From: JBKBXU01 sp046313675
GTDB taxonomy: Bacteria; Bacteroidota; Bacteroidia; Cytophagales; Cytophagaceae
Direction: 5' to 3'
DNA length: 32,897 nt
Assembly (NCBI GenBank): GCA_046313675.1
Contig: JBKBXU010000004.1
Coordinates: 1-32,897 of the forward strand
How positions within the stretch are numbered: position 1 is the first letter of the stretch; every line of letters begins with the position of its first letter. Position numbers and translations under genes: made by a program. Of the stretch, positions 14,504 to 22,314 are shown piece by piece. The notes under the pieces were generated by a model. The model had not been told where the DNA came from and searched no databases. It saw only the letters and a program-made list of their open reading frames with translations.

Positions 14504-17189
14504 GTCTTTTTCGTGTTTTTTCTCTATCGATTCCAAAGCTTAAAATTTTATCAATAAAATCATATGGCTTGTACCCGTTGATGGCAGTCTGATGAAAAAT
14601 ACAGGTTGCCGGAGTCATACCGGGTAACGAATTAATTTCTATTATTATTGTATCTGCTTTCAGGTTATCATAAATACGTACAAAGGCATCTATACGGGCA
14701 TAACCCTGAACATTTAATATACGAGCTGTTTTTTCTAGTTCAGCTTTTACCTGGGAAGCTACTTTTTTATATCCTTCCTCATCACCTGCAAACCTGGCAG
14801 GGGTAATGTTTTGACCTTCACCGGCCAGGAATTTTTCTTCCAGAGAAAGAATATCTCCGCTGGCTAAAGCTTCTGAAGGTTCAAAAATCTCGTATTCAAT
14901 CTCGCCTTGATCGTTATAACGCGTCATCAGTCCACCGGTTATTTCAAGGAAATGTTTCGCGTCACCCTTTGATACCAGGTCTTCGATCAGGAAGAAGGTC
15001 TTCAATGGAAATTCTTCATTGTATTTAATGCCCCGAAACGTTGCACTGGGTGAATTGTGCGCATCTTCCAACCCGAAGATGAGCTTGGCAAAAGCTTCCA
15101 GTTCCCGGGTGTTCTTGATCTTTTTTACCGCAGAACTGCAACCATCGTCTGCAGGTTTTACGATAATAGGAAAATCAAAGGATTGGCTTACCTTCTGTAG
15201 CAAAGCCTCCGGATCTTTTTGCCATTCATCAAGATGAACGAGCATGTGATTGGCTACTTTAATGCCATTATTTCTTAGAATCCGGTTTGTCTCATATTTA
15301 TTGATGGTCGTTTGTGAGCTTTCTATGCCGGAACCATTGTAAGGTACATGGTATTTTTCAAGTTCTGCCTGAACAGCGCCATCTTCGCCCGGTCTGCCGT
15401 GCAAAGCAATAAATACAGCATCAACCATCTCTGCTAGTTCAGGATAGGTGATTTTTTGAGGATAGGCAATAATATTGTTGACATATTTTTTTGTAATGCC
15501 TTCCGCCTCGTTCATGATTTGCTTAAGTATTGGATGCTTTTCATAACTTGAGGCTTTTACCTTTTCCTTTATGTCATCCGCATTATCCTTAAGCATAACG
15601 TTTACCGGAATCACATAAAGCTCATGTTCTTCTTCTGTTCCGGTAAGGAATACCGGTATCGGTTCATATTTTTTACTGGACGAGAGTTTCTCGTAAATGT
15701 TTCTTCCGCTTTCTACTGAAATATGTCTTTCTGAAGAAAAGCCACCCATGATAACTGCCACTTTCGTTTTCTGAATATCTTCGGTGCTGAGCTTGTGCAG
15801 TTTCTCGTCCAACTTTGAAAGCAGGTTCTTAAGCGTAAATGTTTTTTTGCCCGTTTTTATTCTTTCGGCCAGAGATGTTCTTATGATGTAGCTTAAGAAT
15901 TGAGAAGGGTTCATGCCTATTTCTGCTGCCTGGTGGAAGAAAAAAGAGGATGGAAGCATTCCCGAAGTAGTATTTGGATCATTAAGGAAAATTTCTCCTT
16001 TATCATTTATAAATCCATCAATACGGGCATAAACATTGCAGTTTAGCTCTTTAAATAAGCGCTGGCAATCTTTTCTGATGTTTTCTATTTGCTCTTCCGA
16101 AAGATTAATTGGAGTCACTTTGCGACTCATACCCGGAAGGTATTTTGATCTATAGTCAAAGAGGTTGTTCCCCTTTACAATTTCTGTTGGAGGTAGAGAT
16201 AAGGGCTCTCCGTTTTCTTCTTGAATCACAATGCATGAAAACTCTTTACCCTGAAGAAAACTTTCTGCAATTATTTCCTCTTCATTATCCAGGCTTTCCA
16301 ATGTTATTGCTTCGGTGGAATTTTCAAAGTGCTTTCCTATGAGGCTAAGAAGATCTTCAGGATGGTTTACCTGTTCCCCGGCTACCATGACCGGCATGCC
16401 TATGCCTTCACGAATGTCAGTTAACTGTCTTATAAAGAAAACTTTTCGGTCTTCACTCAGGCTGTTCCATTCTGTGGCAGTGATTTCCTGAAGGAAAAAA
16501 CATCTGTATACAGATTTGGTAAATTGGGGTATATCTTCTGTCGAAACTACGGATATTCCAATAGAAGATCCCTGATAAGGGGCTTTTAGCACAAAAGGAA
16601 GTCCCAATTCGCCTTTTAATCTCTTAAATATCGGTTCTTTATCGGAGGTGTTTAACCACTCCTTCTTAGAAAGCTTTGTGAATTTTGGTCCTTTAAAACC
16701 GGCATTGGCCATAAGGCCTTTTTGCACAAGCTTATTAATTCCTATGGCAGAAGGTAAAATTCCACATCCGGTGTACGGAATATTATGCCATTCAAGAATA
16801 CCCTGAATATTACCGTCCTCTCCATAGGGGCCATGTAATGCCAAAAAGGCAAAATCCATCAGTGCGCTGAATTCATGAGGGTAAATTCTCCGGCCTACTT
16901 TATTGATCAGTTTATCCTGTTGATCTGGACTAAGGTTGGTAAGTGATTCTATATAGACCTGAAATCCGTGAGGGGAATCAGGTATGGCCTCCAGTGGAGG
17001 ATAAAAATCACGAATGGTGCCTTTATATATGTATTGCCAGTCAAGCAGGATGAAATTTCCTGTACTGTCAACAAAGACAGGTATGGCCTCAAAAAGAATT
17101 TTATTTAAATTGTCGAAAACGGTACGCCCCCCTGCAAAAGATATTTCTCTTTCTCTTGATTGACCCCCGAAAAAAATTCCTATTTTCAT
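14484..17189 (-). CDS. Tandem double D-alanine--D-alanine ligase-like ATP-grasp protein
   Basis: The 901-residue product consists of two complete Ddl-like units, about residues 1-445 and 470-885; a normal Ddl has about 300-370. Module 1 opens GGQSREREIS, has KAPYQGSSIG near 200, YARIDGF, and ends DPNTTSGMLPSS near 400. Module 2 opens GGFSSERHIS near 480, has KPADDGCSSAV near 678, GYARIDAF, and ends EINSLPGMTPAT near 850. Each departs from the Ddl consensus: module 1 has Asp in place of the metal-binding Glu and Ser for Pro in the NTxPG motif; module 2 has an altered GSSxG loop. Both share FHQ after the last motif. It probably makes D-Ala-D-Ala for peptidoglycan, perhaps with one module specialised. 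It precedes the PASTA gene, which in Bacteroidota commonly neighbours a single-module ddl. Confidence 0.88.
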   Translation of the reverse strand: MKIGIFFGGQSREREISFAGGRTVFDNLNKILFEAIPVFVDSTGNFILLDWQYIYKGTIRDFYPPLEAIPDSPHGFQVYIESLTNLSPDQQDKLINKVGRRIYPHEFSALMDFAFLALHGPYGEDGNIQGILEWHNIPYTGCGILPSAIGINKLVQKGLMANAGFKGPKFTKLSKKEWLNTSDKEPIFKRLKGELGLPFVLKAPYQGSSIGISVVSTEDIPQFTKSVYRCFFLQEITATEWNSLSEDRKVFFIRQLTDIREGIGMPVMVAGEQVNHPEDLLSLIGKHFENSTEAITLESLDNEEEIIAESFLQGKEFSCIVIQEENGEPLSLPPTEIVKGNNLFDYRSKYLPGMSRKVTPINLSEEQIENIRKDCQRLFKELNCNVYARIDGFINDKGEIFLNDPNTTSGMLPSSFFFHQAAEIGMNPSQFLSYIIRTSLAERIKTGKKTFTLKNLLSKLDEKLHKLSTEDIQKTKVAVIMGGFSSERHISVESGRNIYEKLSSSKKYEPIPVFLTGTEEEHELYVIPVNVMLKDNADDIKEKVKASSYEKHPILKQIMNEAEGITKKYVNNIIAYPQKITYPELAEMVDAVFIALHGRPGEDGAVQAELEKYHVPYNGSGIESSQTTINKYETNRILRNNGIKVANHMLVHLDEWQKDPEALLQKVSQSFDFPIIVKPADDGCSSAVKKIKNTRELEAFAKLIFGLEDAHNSPSATFRGIKYNEEFPLKTFFLIEDLVSKGDAKHFLEITGGLMTRYNDQGEIEYEIFEPSEALASGDILSLEEKFLAGEGQNITPARFAGDEEGYKKVASQVKAELEKTARILNVQGYARIDAFVRIYDNLKADTIIIEINSLPGMTPATCIFHQTAINGYKPYDFIDKILSFGIDREKTRKRHAIQGK

Positions 17190-17210
17190 TTAATATATGT
17201 CTTAATAGAA

Positions 17211-17237
17211 TATTACTGATGTAAAACATCAGTAATA
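17211..17237. repeat. Perfect 11-bp inverted repeat upstream of the double ligase
   Basis: TATTACTGATG (17211-17221) and its exact reverse complement (17227-17237) flank a five-base loop, 22 bp before the ligase ATG. No T-run follows on either strand, so it is not a standard terminator. It could be an operator or an mRNA leader hairpin. Confidence 0.6.
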
Positions 17238-17248
17238 AGTTTAAGTTC

Positions 17249-17267
17249 AAAACCGGCTTTAAGCCGG
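17249..17267 (-). terminator. Terminator overlapping the nfu stop codon
   Basis: CCGGCT and AGCCGG pair around a three-base loop (17253-17267), followed on the minus strand by four T. The TAA of nfu forms the loop. The short T-run makes it a modest terminator that would partly separate mrp-nfu from the ligase operon. Confidence 0.5.
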
Positions 17268-17522
17268 ATAAACGTTGATTGCTTCTACTTTGGTAATTTC
17301 AGGAACAGCTTTTTTAATAGCTTCTTCAACACCAGCTTTTAAGGTCATGGCAGACATAGGGCAAGTGCCACATGCTCCCAGCATTTCTAGCCTTACCACA
17401 TAATCATCGGTTATTTCGATGACCTTTACATTGCCTCCATCAGCTTCCAGATAAGGGCGGATGCTGTCAAGTGCTTGTTCTATTTTTTCTATAAGCCCGG
17501 AATTCACAGTTGTATTCTCCAC
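17259..17522 (-). CDS. NifU C-terminal domain (Nfu) Fe-S cluster carrier
   Basis: This 87-residue protein is a stand-alone Nfu domain: IRPYLEADGGNVKVIEI in the first half and the cluster-binding CGTCPMS motif (CxxC) after it. Nfu proteins take a [4Fe-4S] cluster from the assembly machinery and hand it to target enzymes. It starts with GTG at 17522, four bases after the mrp stop, with no ATG available before the conserved region. Pairing with Mrp suggests both act in Fe-S cluster delivery; many Fe-S clients (MoaA, BFD protein) occur in this window. Confidence 0.93.
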   Translation of the reverse strand: MENTTVNSGLIEKIEQALDSIRPYLEADGGNVKVIEITDDYVVRLEMLGACGTCPMSAMTLKAGVEEAIKKAVPEITKVEAINVYPA

Positions 17523-17526
17523 TTTT

Positions 17527-18621
17527 TTAGTATTTAATTTCTACTTTTTTGCTTGTATCCTTTGTAGCATTTCTGATTGCTATTTGTTGGGCTACAGTTT
17601 CTGCCAGGTTCATAAAAGCTTTTGAGGACACCGTATAATCTAAGACGGCCGGCCTTCCAGAGTCGCCGCTTTCCCTGATGCCCTGCACCAATGGAATCTG
17701 TCCCAATAAGGGTAAATTATGCTTTTCAGCTAATTGCTTTCCACCGTCTTTCCCAAATATATAATATTTGTTATCAGGTAGTTCTTCCGGTGTAAAATAA
17801 GCCATATTTTCAACAACACCAAGTACAGGAACATTTATCTGAGGTTGCAGGAACATGGCAAGTCCTTTCTGTGCATCCGCAATAGCCACTTTTTGAGGTG
17901 TTGTAACAATAATGGCTGCCGTTACCGGAACGGTTTGGACAAGGGTTAAATGTATATCACTTGTTCCCGGAGGAAGATCTATAAGCATGTAGTCCAATTC
18001 TCCCCATTCGCAATCTCCAATTAATTGTTTTAAAGCGGAACTAGCCATTGGCCCGCGCCAAACCACTGCACTGTCGGCAGGGGTAAGTAATCCAATGGAA
18101 ATCAGTTTAACTCCATATTGTTCAAGAGGAATGATTTTATGTTTTCCGTCTTCTTCAACTATTCTTGGTTTATCATCTTCCAGGTCAAACATGACCGGAA
18201 TGGATGGTCCGAAAATGTCTGCATCTATAAGTCCCACCGAGGCACCGGTTTTTGCCAGGGCAATGGCCAGGTTAGCGGTAACGGTTGATTTTCCTACGCC
18301 TCCCTTGCCGGAAGCAACGGCGATGATATTTTTAACTCCGGGTAAAACAGGTGCATTGGATCTGGTAGAGGTTACATTGGCAGTAAAGTTTACCGTAATT
18401 TCCAGTTTATCATCTATAAGACGATGTATGGTATTTATACAATCATTCTTTATAACTTCTTTGAGCGGACAGGCCGGGGTAGTAAGCTCTACAGTAAAAC
18501 TGACCTTATTACCGCTCACTTCTAGTTCTTTTATCATTCCCAATGTTACCAGATCTTGTTTCAGATCCGGCTCCTGAACGGTACTAAGTGCTTTGAGTAT
18601 ATCTTCCTTGCTTCTAGCCAT
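17527..18621 (-). CDS. mrp: Mrp/ApbC/NBP35-family Fe-S cluster carrier ATPase
   Basis: This 364-residue protein has an N-terminal MIP18/DUF59 domain (about 1-95, with TTPACPLK) followed by a P-loop ATPase with the deviant Walker A ASGKGGVGKST near residue 105, GLIDADIFGPS, and DLPPGTSD. Mrp/ApbC proteins bind and transfer [4Fe-4S] clusters. The CxxC usually found after ENMS in NBP35-type proteins is missing: the segment reads ENMAYFTPEELPDNKYYIFG, so a dimer-bridging cluster at the usual place is unlikely. The gene heads a two-gene unit with nfu. Upstream on the minus strand a TTTG and a TAACTTGC about 22 bp apart might be its promoter, weakly supported. Confidence 0.93.
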   Translation of the reverse strand: MARSKEDILKALSTVQEPDLKQDLVTLGMIKELEVSGNKVSFTVELTTPACPLKEVIKNDCINTIHRLIDDKLEITVNFTANVTSTRSNAPVLPGVKNIIAVASGKGGVGKSTVTANLAIALAKTGASVGLIDADIFGPSIPVMFDLEDDKPRIVEEDGKHKIIPLEQYGVKLISIGLLTPADSAVVWRGPMASSALKQLIGDCEWGELDYMLIDLPPGTSDIHLTLVQTVPVTAAIIVTTPQKVAIADAQKGLAMFLQPQINVPVLGVVENMAYFTPEELPDNKYYIFGKDGGKQLAEKHNLPLLGQIPLVQGIRESGDSGRPAVLDYTVSSKAFMNLAETVAQQIAIRNATKDTSKKVEIKY

Positions 18622-18768
18622 TGGAGTGTATTAAAATTATGGAATTTAATTATTAGTGCAAGTTACGGCTTTTGCTAGTTTTATTAACAAATATTTTTTT
18701 CAATAAGTTGTTTTTTATCCGGGATTTTGAATTTTTTTTAAAAAGTCCATGTTCTTTTTGCGTCTTTA

Positions 18769-18800
18769 TTTGGACTAATTATAAATAATGATTATTTTTG
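18769..18800 (+). promoter_or_regulatory. Bacteroidota-type promoter for the 116-residue protein gene
   Basis: TTTG at 18769-18772 and TATTTTTG at 18793-18800 are separated by 20 bp, matching the -33/-7 arrangement known from Bacteroides and Flavobacterium. The predicted start of transcription (about 18806) falls right at AAAGGAGGT (18808-18816), an SD-like sequence 22 nt from the ATG. Confidence 0.62.
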
Positions 18801-18838
18801 TTTCATCAAAGGAGGTAAAAGCCCTTAAAATAAACTAA

Positions 18839-19189
18839 ATGACTGTAAAAGAGGAAATAGTAGAACTTTTTAGCACTGCCAATGGCATAGTGTACCAGTC
18901 CAATAAATCCAATCGTCTGGTTGTTGAATTTAATGGTGACTCTACCTCATTTACCATTCCCTGCTTCTTTTGTCTGAAAAAAATGGTGGATTCCATAGAT
19001 CTTGAGGCTATGGTTTCAGATCCTTCTCCTTCTGCCGATTTTGAAATTATTGCACCATGTGGTAGCGACAGATGCTATGTGCTTTCGGTGCAAGGAGTTC
19101 TTGACTTTCGTGAACTACTGGCAGGAGCTAGAGCAATGCTGGAATTGAACAGCATTATTTACGAACGACTGTTCAGTATCCCCGTATAA
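18839..19189 (+). CDS. Uncharacterised 116-residue protein with two cysteine pairs
   Basis: I do not recognise a family. The protein is soluble, without signal peptide or membrane segment. It alternates short beta-like stretches (RLVVEFNG, TSFTIPCFF, FEIIAPCG, CYVLSVQG) with a C-terminal helix (about residues 87-112). Four cysteines at 42, 45, 74 and 79 form C-x2-C and C-x4-C pairs, which could bind a metal or a disulfide. The ATG follows a good promoter, and the gene stands between divergent mrp and a ferritin gene, so an iron or redox role is possible but only suggested by position. The frame shows normal codon use and is almost certainly a real gene. Confidence 0.75.
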   Translation: MTVKEEIVELFSTANGIVYQSNKSNRLVVEFNGDSTSFTIPCFFCLKKMVDSIDLEAMVSDPSPSADFEIIAPCGSDRCYVLSVQGVLDFRELLAGARAMLELNSIIYERLFSIPV

Positions 19190-19303
19190 ATTCCTTAAAA
19201 AGAGGTTTATCCAATCGCTCCCTGATTTGTAATCCCTAGAGTTTCTTTTATTTAGACTCATTCCATATTTCCCTGCAATACAACATATATGCAAACTTTT
19301 TCG

Positions 19304-19311
19304 TAAATTTG
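19304..19311 (+). promoter_or_regulatory. Candidate -7 promoter box of the ferritin gene
   Basis: TAAATTTG fits TAnnTTTG exactly, 51 bp before the ATG. No clear TTTG lies 19-20 bp upstream, so the promoter is only half supported. Confidence 0.4.
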
Positions 19312-19351
19312 AGTGTTTTAGAATATACCTGAAACAGGAATTTTTATTTGA

Positions 19352-19357
19352 AAGGAG
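19352..19357 (+). promoter_or_regulatory. Canonical ribosome binding site of the ferritin gene
   Basis: AAGGAG stands five bases before the ATG at 19363. Well-placed SD sites are uncommon in this phylum, and this one decides the start against the in-frame TTG at 19348, which lies upstream of it. Confidence 0.65.
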
Positions 19358-19362
19358 ATACT

Positions 19363-19887
19363 ATGAAGGACCTATTGAGGCAAAAAACATCACTTCTTGA
19401 GGAAGTTGAACAAATATTAAACGAGCAGGTGAAGCGTGAAGCGATTTCATCGTCTGCCTATCTCGCTATGGCTTCCTGGTGTGATCAACGCGGGTTTGAT
19501 TACAGTGCGGAGCATTTCTATAAGCAAGCCGGAGAGGAGCGTGAGCATATGCTTAAGCTATTTAAATATATTAATGACGTAGGAGGAAGAGCTATTTCCC
19601 CAGGTCTTCCGGATGTTCAGCAGGATTTTGAATCTTTAAAGTCTGTTTTTGAAGCAGCTTTACAGCACGAGATTTCCATCACTCAGTCCATTAATATGAT
19701 TGTAGACCGTTGCTATAAAGTAAAAGATTATACGACTGTTAACTTCCTTCAGTGGTTCTTGAATGAGCAAATTGAAGAGGAGTTCATCGCTAGAAGAATG
19801 CTTGAACTGTTTGATGTTATCGGAGAAGAAGGTGTTGGCTTGTTTATGATTGACAAGCAGGTAAGAAACATAAAGTATGAAGGATAA
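19363..19887 (+). CDS. Ferritin (FtnA-like non-haem iron storage protein)
   Basis: The 174-residue all-helical protein carries the ferroxidase-centre residues of bacterial ferritins: Glu in EVEQILNEQVKREA, the EREH motif (AGEEREHMLK) and the downstream Glu/Gln in LQHEIS and NEQIEEEF. It would assemble as a 24-mer cage that oxidises and stores iron in the cytoplasm. It has no haem-binding methionine pattern obvious for bacterioferritin and its length fits FtnA. The gene is monocistronic: its own -7 box and SD precede it and a strong bidirectional terminator follows at 19904-19947. Confidence 0.95.
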   Translation: MKDLLRQKTSLLEEVEQILNEQVKREAISSSAYLAMASWCDQRGFDYSAEHFYKQAGEEREHMLKLFKYINDVGGRAISPGLPDVQQDFESLKSVFEAALQHEISITQSINMIVDRCYKVKDYTTVNFLQWFLNEQIEEEFIARRMLELFDVIGEEGVGLFMIDKQVRNIKYEG

Positions 19888-19903
19888 TACTTACATGGCA
19901 TAG

Positions 19904-19947
19904 AAAAATAAGGTCGTTTACTATATAGTGAACGACCTTATTTTTTT
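19904..19947. terminator. Bidirectional intrinsic terminator between ferritin and ferredoxin genes
   Basis: A 20-bp stem with one G-U pair (19904-19923 with 19926-19945) and a two-base loop has T-runs on both strands. It serves the ferritin gene on + and the convergent ferredoxin gene on -, whose stop codon lies within the right arm. Confidence 0.9.
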
Positions 19948-20213
19948 ATGCCTGTTTCTTCTTCAATTACTTGTGATGCTTCCAGATAGTTTAATTCGTG
20001 GTACCAGGTATTTTGTGGCTGAAAACACACTATCGGGGCAAATTTACAACGGTCTGTACAATCAGTTTTTATCACCTCCACTTCATTTTTGAGTCCGTGG
20101 TCTTTTATAAAACTACGGTATAGTTTACTTATCTCTTTTCCTCCCTTTTTGCCACACTTGCTTCCTGTACAAACATATATTACCTGTGAAGGTGTTTTAA
20201 ACTCTTTTCCCAT
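19938..20213 (-). CDS. Thioredoxin-like [2Fe-2S] ferredoxin
   Basis: This 91-residue protein has the cluster ligands of the thioredoxin-like ferredoxin family: CTGSKC (Cys15 and Cys20) and DCTDRC (Cys52 and Cys56). The fold resembles the NuoE C-terminal domain and Aquifex-type Fd. It would carry electrons in the cytoplasm; no dedicated partner gene is adjacent. It starts at the ATG at 20213, is oriented away from dnaG, and shares a bidirectional terminator with ferritin. Confidence 0.88.
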   Translation of the reverse strand: MGKEFKTPSQVIYVCTGSKCGKKGGKEISKLYRSFIKDHGLKNEVEVIKTDCTDRCKFAPIVCFQPQNTWYHELNYLEASQVIEEETGIKK

Positions 20214-20378
20214 AATTTATTAATTACCTGCTAAAGGTATAAAAAAGAATTATGAATAAAGGTTCGAAACCGCACAAATTTCCAGTTACGCATCGTTAAT
20301 CACGGGGAAAAAATTACCAGCTATTTTCAGTTATTGCTATTCATTTTCGTATCTTAGCAGACGCTTCAGAATAAACTT

Positions 20379-22304
20379 ATGCGAATTTCTCCCGAAGTTA
20401 TTGATCAGGTTCACCAGAGCATCTCTATTGAAGATGTCATATCTGATTTTGTATCCTTGAAGAGAAAGGGGCATTACCTGTCTGCTTGCTGTCCGTTCCA
20501 CAACGAAAAAACACCTTCATTTACCGTAACTCCGGATAAAGGGATTTATAAGTGTTTTGGCTGCGGCAAATCCGGAGATACCATTAATTTTATAATGGAC
20601 ATTGAAGGCATAAGCTATATTGAAGCTATTCAATGGCTCGCCGGCAAATACGGTATTGAGATTAAGGAAGATGAGACAGGAGAAGCCGAAGAGCAACGGA
20701 ATGACAGAGAAAGTCTTTACATCGTTCTTAATTATGCAAAGGACTACTTTAGTGATCTACTCCACAACCATGATGAAGGACGTTCGATCGGTTTATCATA
20801 CTTCAGGGAAAGAGGGTTTAATGATCCCACCATTAAGAAATTCGATCTGGGTTATAGCTTAAATATTTGGGACGGTTTGACGCATACCGCTTTAAAAAAC
20901 AGCTACAATATTGAGTTTTTGGAAAAAGCCGGATTGTCTATTCGGAAAGAGCAGGAAGATAAAAGTGTCCGGCATTACGATCGTTTCAGAGGACGTGTAA
21001 TTTTTCCTATCCACAATTTGTCCGGTAAGGTTATCGGTTTTGGTGCACGTATTCTCAAAGCAGAAAAGAATCAACCGAAATACCTTAATTCTCCTGAAAC
21101 AGAAGTCTATCATAAAAGTCATGTTCTATACGGACTTTATCAATCAAGGCAGGCCATACGCCAGCTTGATAATTGTCTCCTGGTGGAAGGGTATACAGAT
21201 GTTATATCACTGCATCAGGCAGGTATAGAAAATGTGGTTAGTTCTTCCGGAACTTCATTAACTGTGGATCAGATAAAGCTGATCAAGCGGTTTACTGATA
21301 ATATTACCGTTTTGTATGATGGCGATGCAGCCGGGATCAAAGCTTCTTTACGAGGTACGGATCTTATCTTGGAGGAGGGTTTGAATGTCCATATAACGGT
21401 ATTCCCCGATGGAGATGATCCTGACAGTTATATTAAAAAAGTTGGGGGCGAGGCCTTCAATGAATTTATAAAAAAGAATAAGAAAGATTTTATCACTTTT
21501 AAAACCGAGCTTGCCCTTCAGGATATTCAGGGTGATCCATTGAAAAAAGCCGGTGTAATCAGAGAAATTGTTGACAGCATCTCGAAGATACCTGACTCTA
21601 TAAAGAGATCGGTTTTTTTTCGCCAGTGTGCAGGCATGCTTGACATTGATGAAAATATCCTGATTACAGAATTTAATAAAATTCAGCTCAGCAAGCGGCA
21701 TAAACAAAAGAAAGACGAAGAAGATCAACTTCAGTACGTCGATGACCAGGCAATGGCAGAGGCTTTTTATGAGCCAAAGCAGGATAAGGAGGATTTAGCC
21801 TACATCCAGGAAAGAGAAATCATGCGCCTGATGGTCAGTTACGGAAAAGAAATGATCGACGAGCAACAGCAGTTGCTTGATTATTTATTGGGGGAGACAC
21901 AGGATATCACCTTTGTTACTCCTGTTTTTTCCAGAATTATGCATATGATCAGGGAAGCTGCAGGAAAGGGAATGCTTGTCGATGAACAGTATTTGCTCAG
22001 AAGTGAGGACGAAGAAATACGCAAGACCATCATTGATTTGGTTACCAACAAATATTCCATTAGTGAAGGTTGGGGAAAACATGAAATCTTTATCCCGACT
22101 GATGTTGAAATCTTATCCAGTATTTCTCACAAGATTATATTAAGGCTTAAGAAAAAGGAAATTGAGAAACTGATTAAGGAAAATCAGAAAACCATGCTGG
22201 ACGCTTTGAGTGAGGAAGATCTTTTGAAGGCGCAACAAGTACATTTACACCTGAAAGCCCTGTTAAAAGAAATAGCGGTCATGTTGGGAACGGTAATTGG
22301 CTAA
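20379..22304 (+). CDS. dnaG: DNA primase DnaG
   Basis: DnaG makes RNA primers at the replication fork. The 641-residue protein has the N-terminal CHC2 zinc ribbon (Cys38, His41, Cys58, Cys61, in CCPFHNEKTPSF and YKCFGCGKSGD). The RNA polymerase basic motif region follows at about residues 215-235 (GRVIFPIHNLSGKVIGFGAR). The TOPRIM domain has catalytic Glu270 in VEGYTD and the DGD metal motif Asp314/Asp316. The C-terminal 200 residues are helical, rich in charged residues, and fit the DnaB-binding region. Length is normal. It is preceded by a 165-bp gap without a clear promoter and ends 10 bp from a convergent gene. Confidence 0.97.
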   Translation: MRISPEVIDQVHQSISIEDVISDFVSLKRKGHYLSACCPFHNEKTPSFTVTPDKGIYKCFGCGKSGDTINFIMDIEGISYIEAIQWLAGKYGIEIKEDETGEAEEQRNDRESLYIVLNYAKDYFSDLLHNHDEGRSIGLSYFRERGFNDPTIKKFDLGYSLNIWDGLTHTALKNSYNIEFLEKAGLSIRKEQEDKSVRHYDRFRGRVIFPIHNLSGKVIGFGARILKAEKNQPKYLNSPETEVYHKSHVLYGLYQSRQAIRQLDNCLLVEGYTDVISLHQAGIENVVSSSGTSLTVDQIKLIKRFTDNITVLYDGDAAGIKASLRGTDLILEEGLNVHITVFPDGDDPDSYIKKVGGEAFNEFIKKNKKDFITFKTELALQDIQGDPLKKAGVIREIVDSISKIPDSIKRSVFFRQCAGMLDIDENILITEFNKIQLSKRHKQKKDEEDQLQYVDDQAMAEAFYEPKQDKEDLAYIQEREIMRLMVSYGKEMIDEQQQLLDYLLGETQDITFVTPVFSRIMHMIREAAGKGMLVDEQYLLRSEDEEIRKTIIDLVTNKYSISEGWGKHEIFIPTDVEILSSISHKIILRLKKKEIEKLIKENQKTMLDALSEEDLLKAQQVHLHLKALLKEIAVMLGTVIG

Positions 22305-22314
22305 GCAAAGCCTC

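Noticed and set aside
18095..18577. 160-residue + strand frame opposite mrp
   Set aside because: It is antisense to a strongly conserved ATPase and has Ser/Pro-rich composition typical of a mirror frame.
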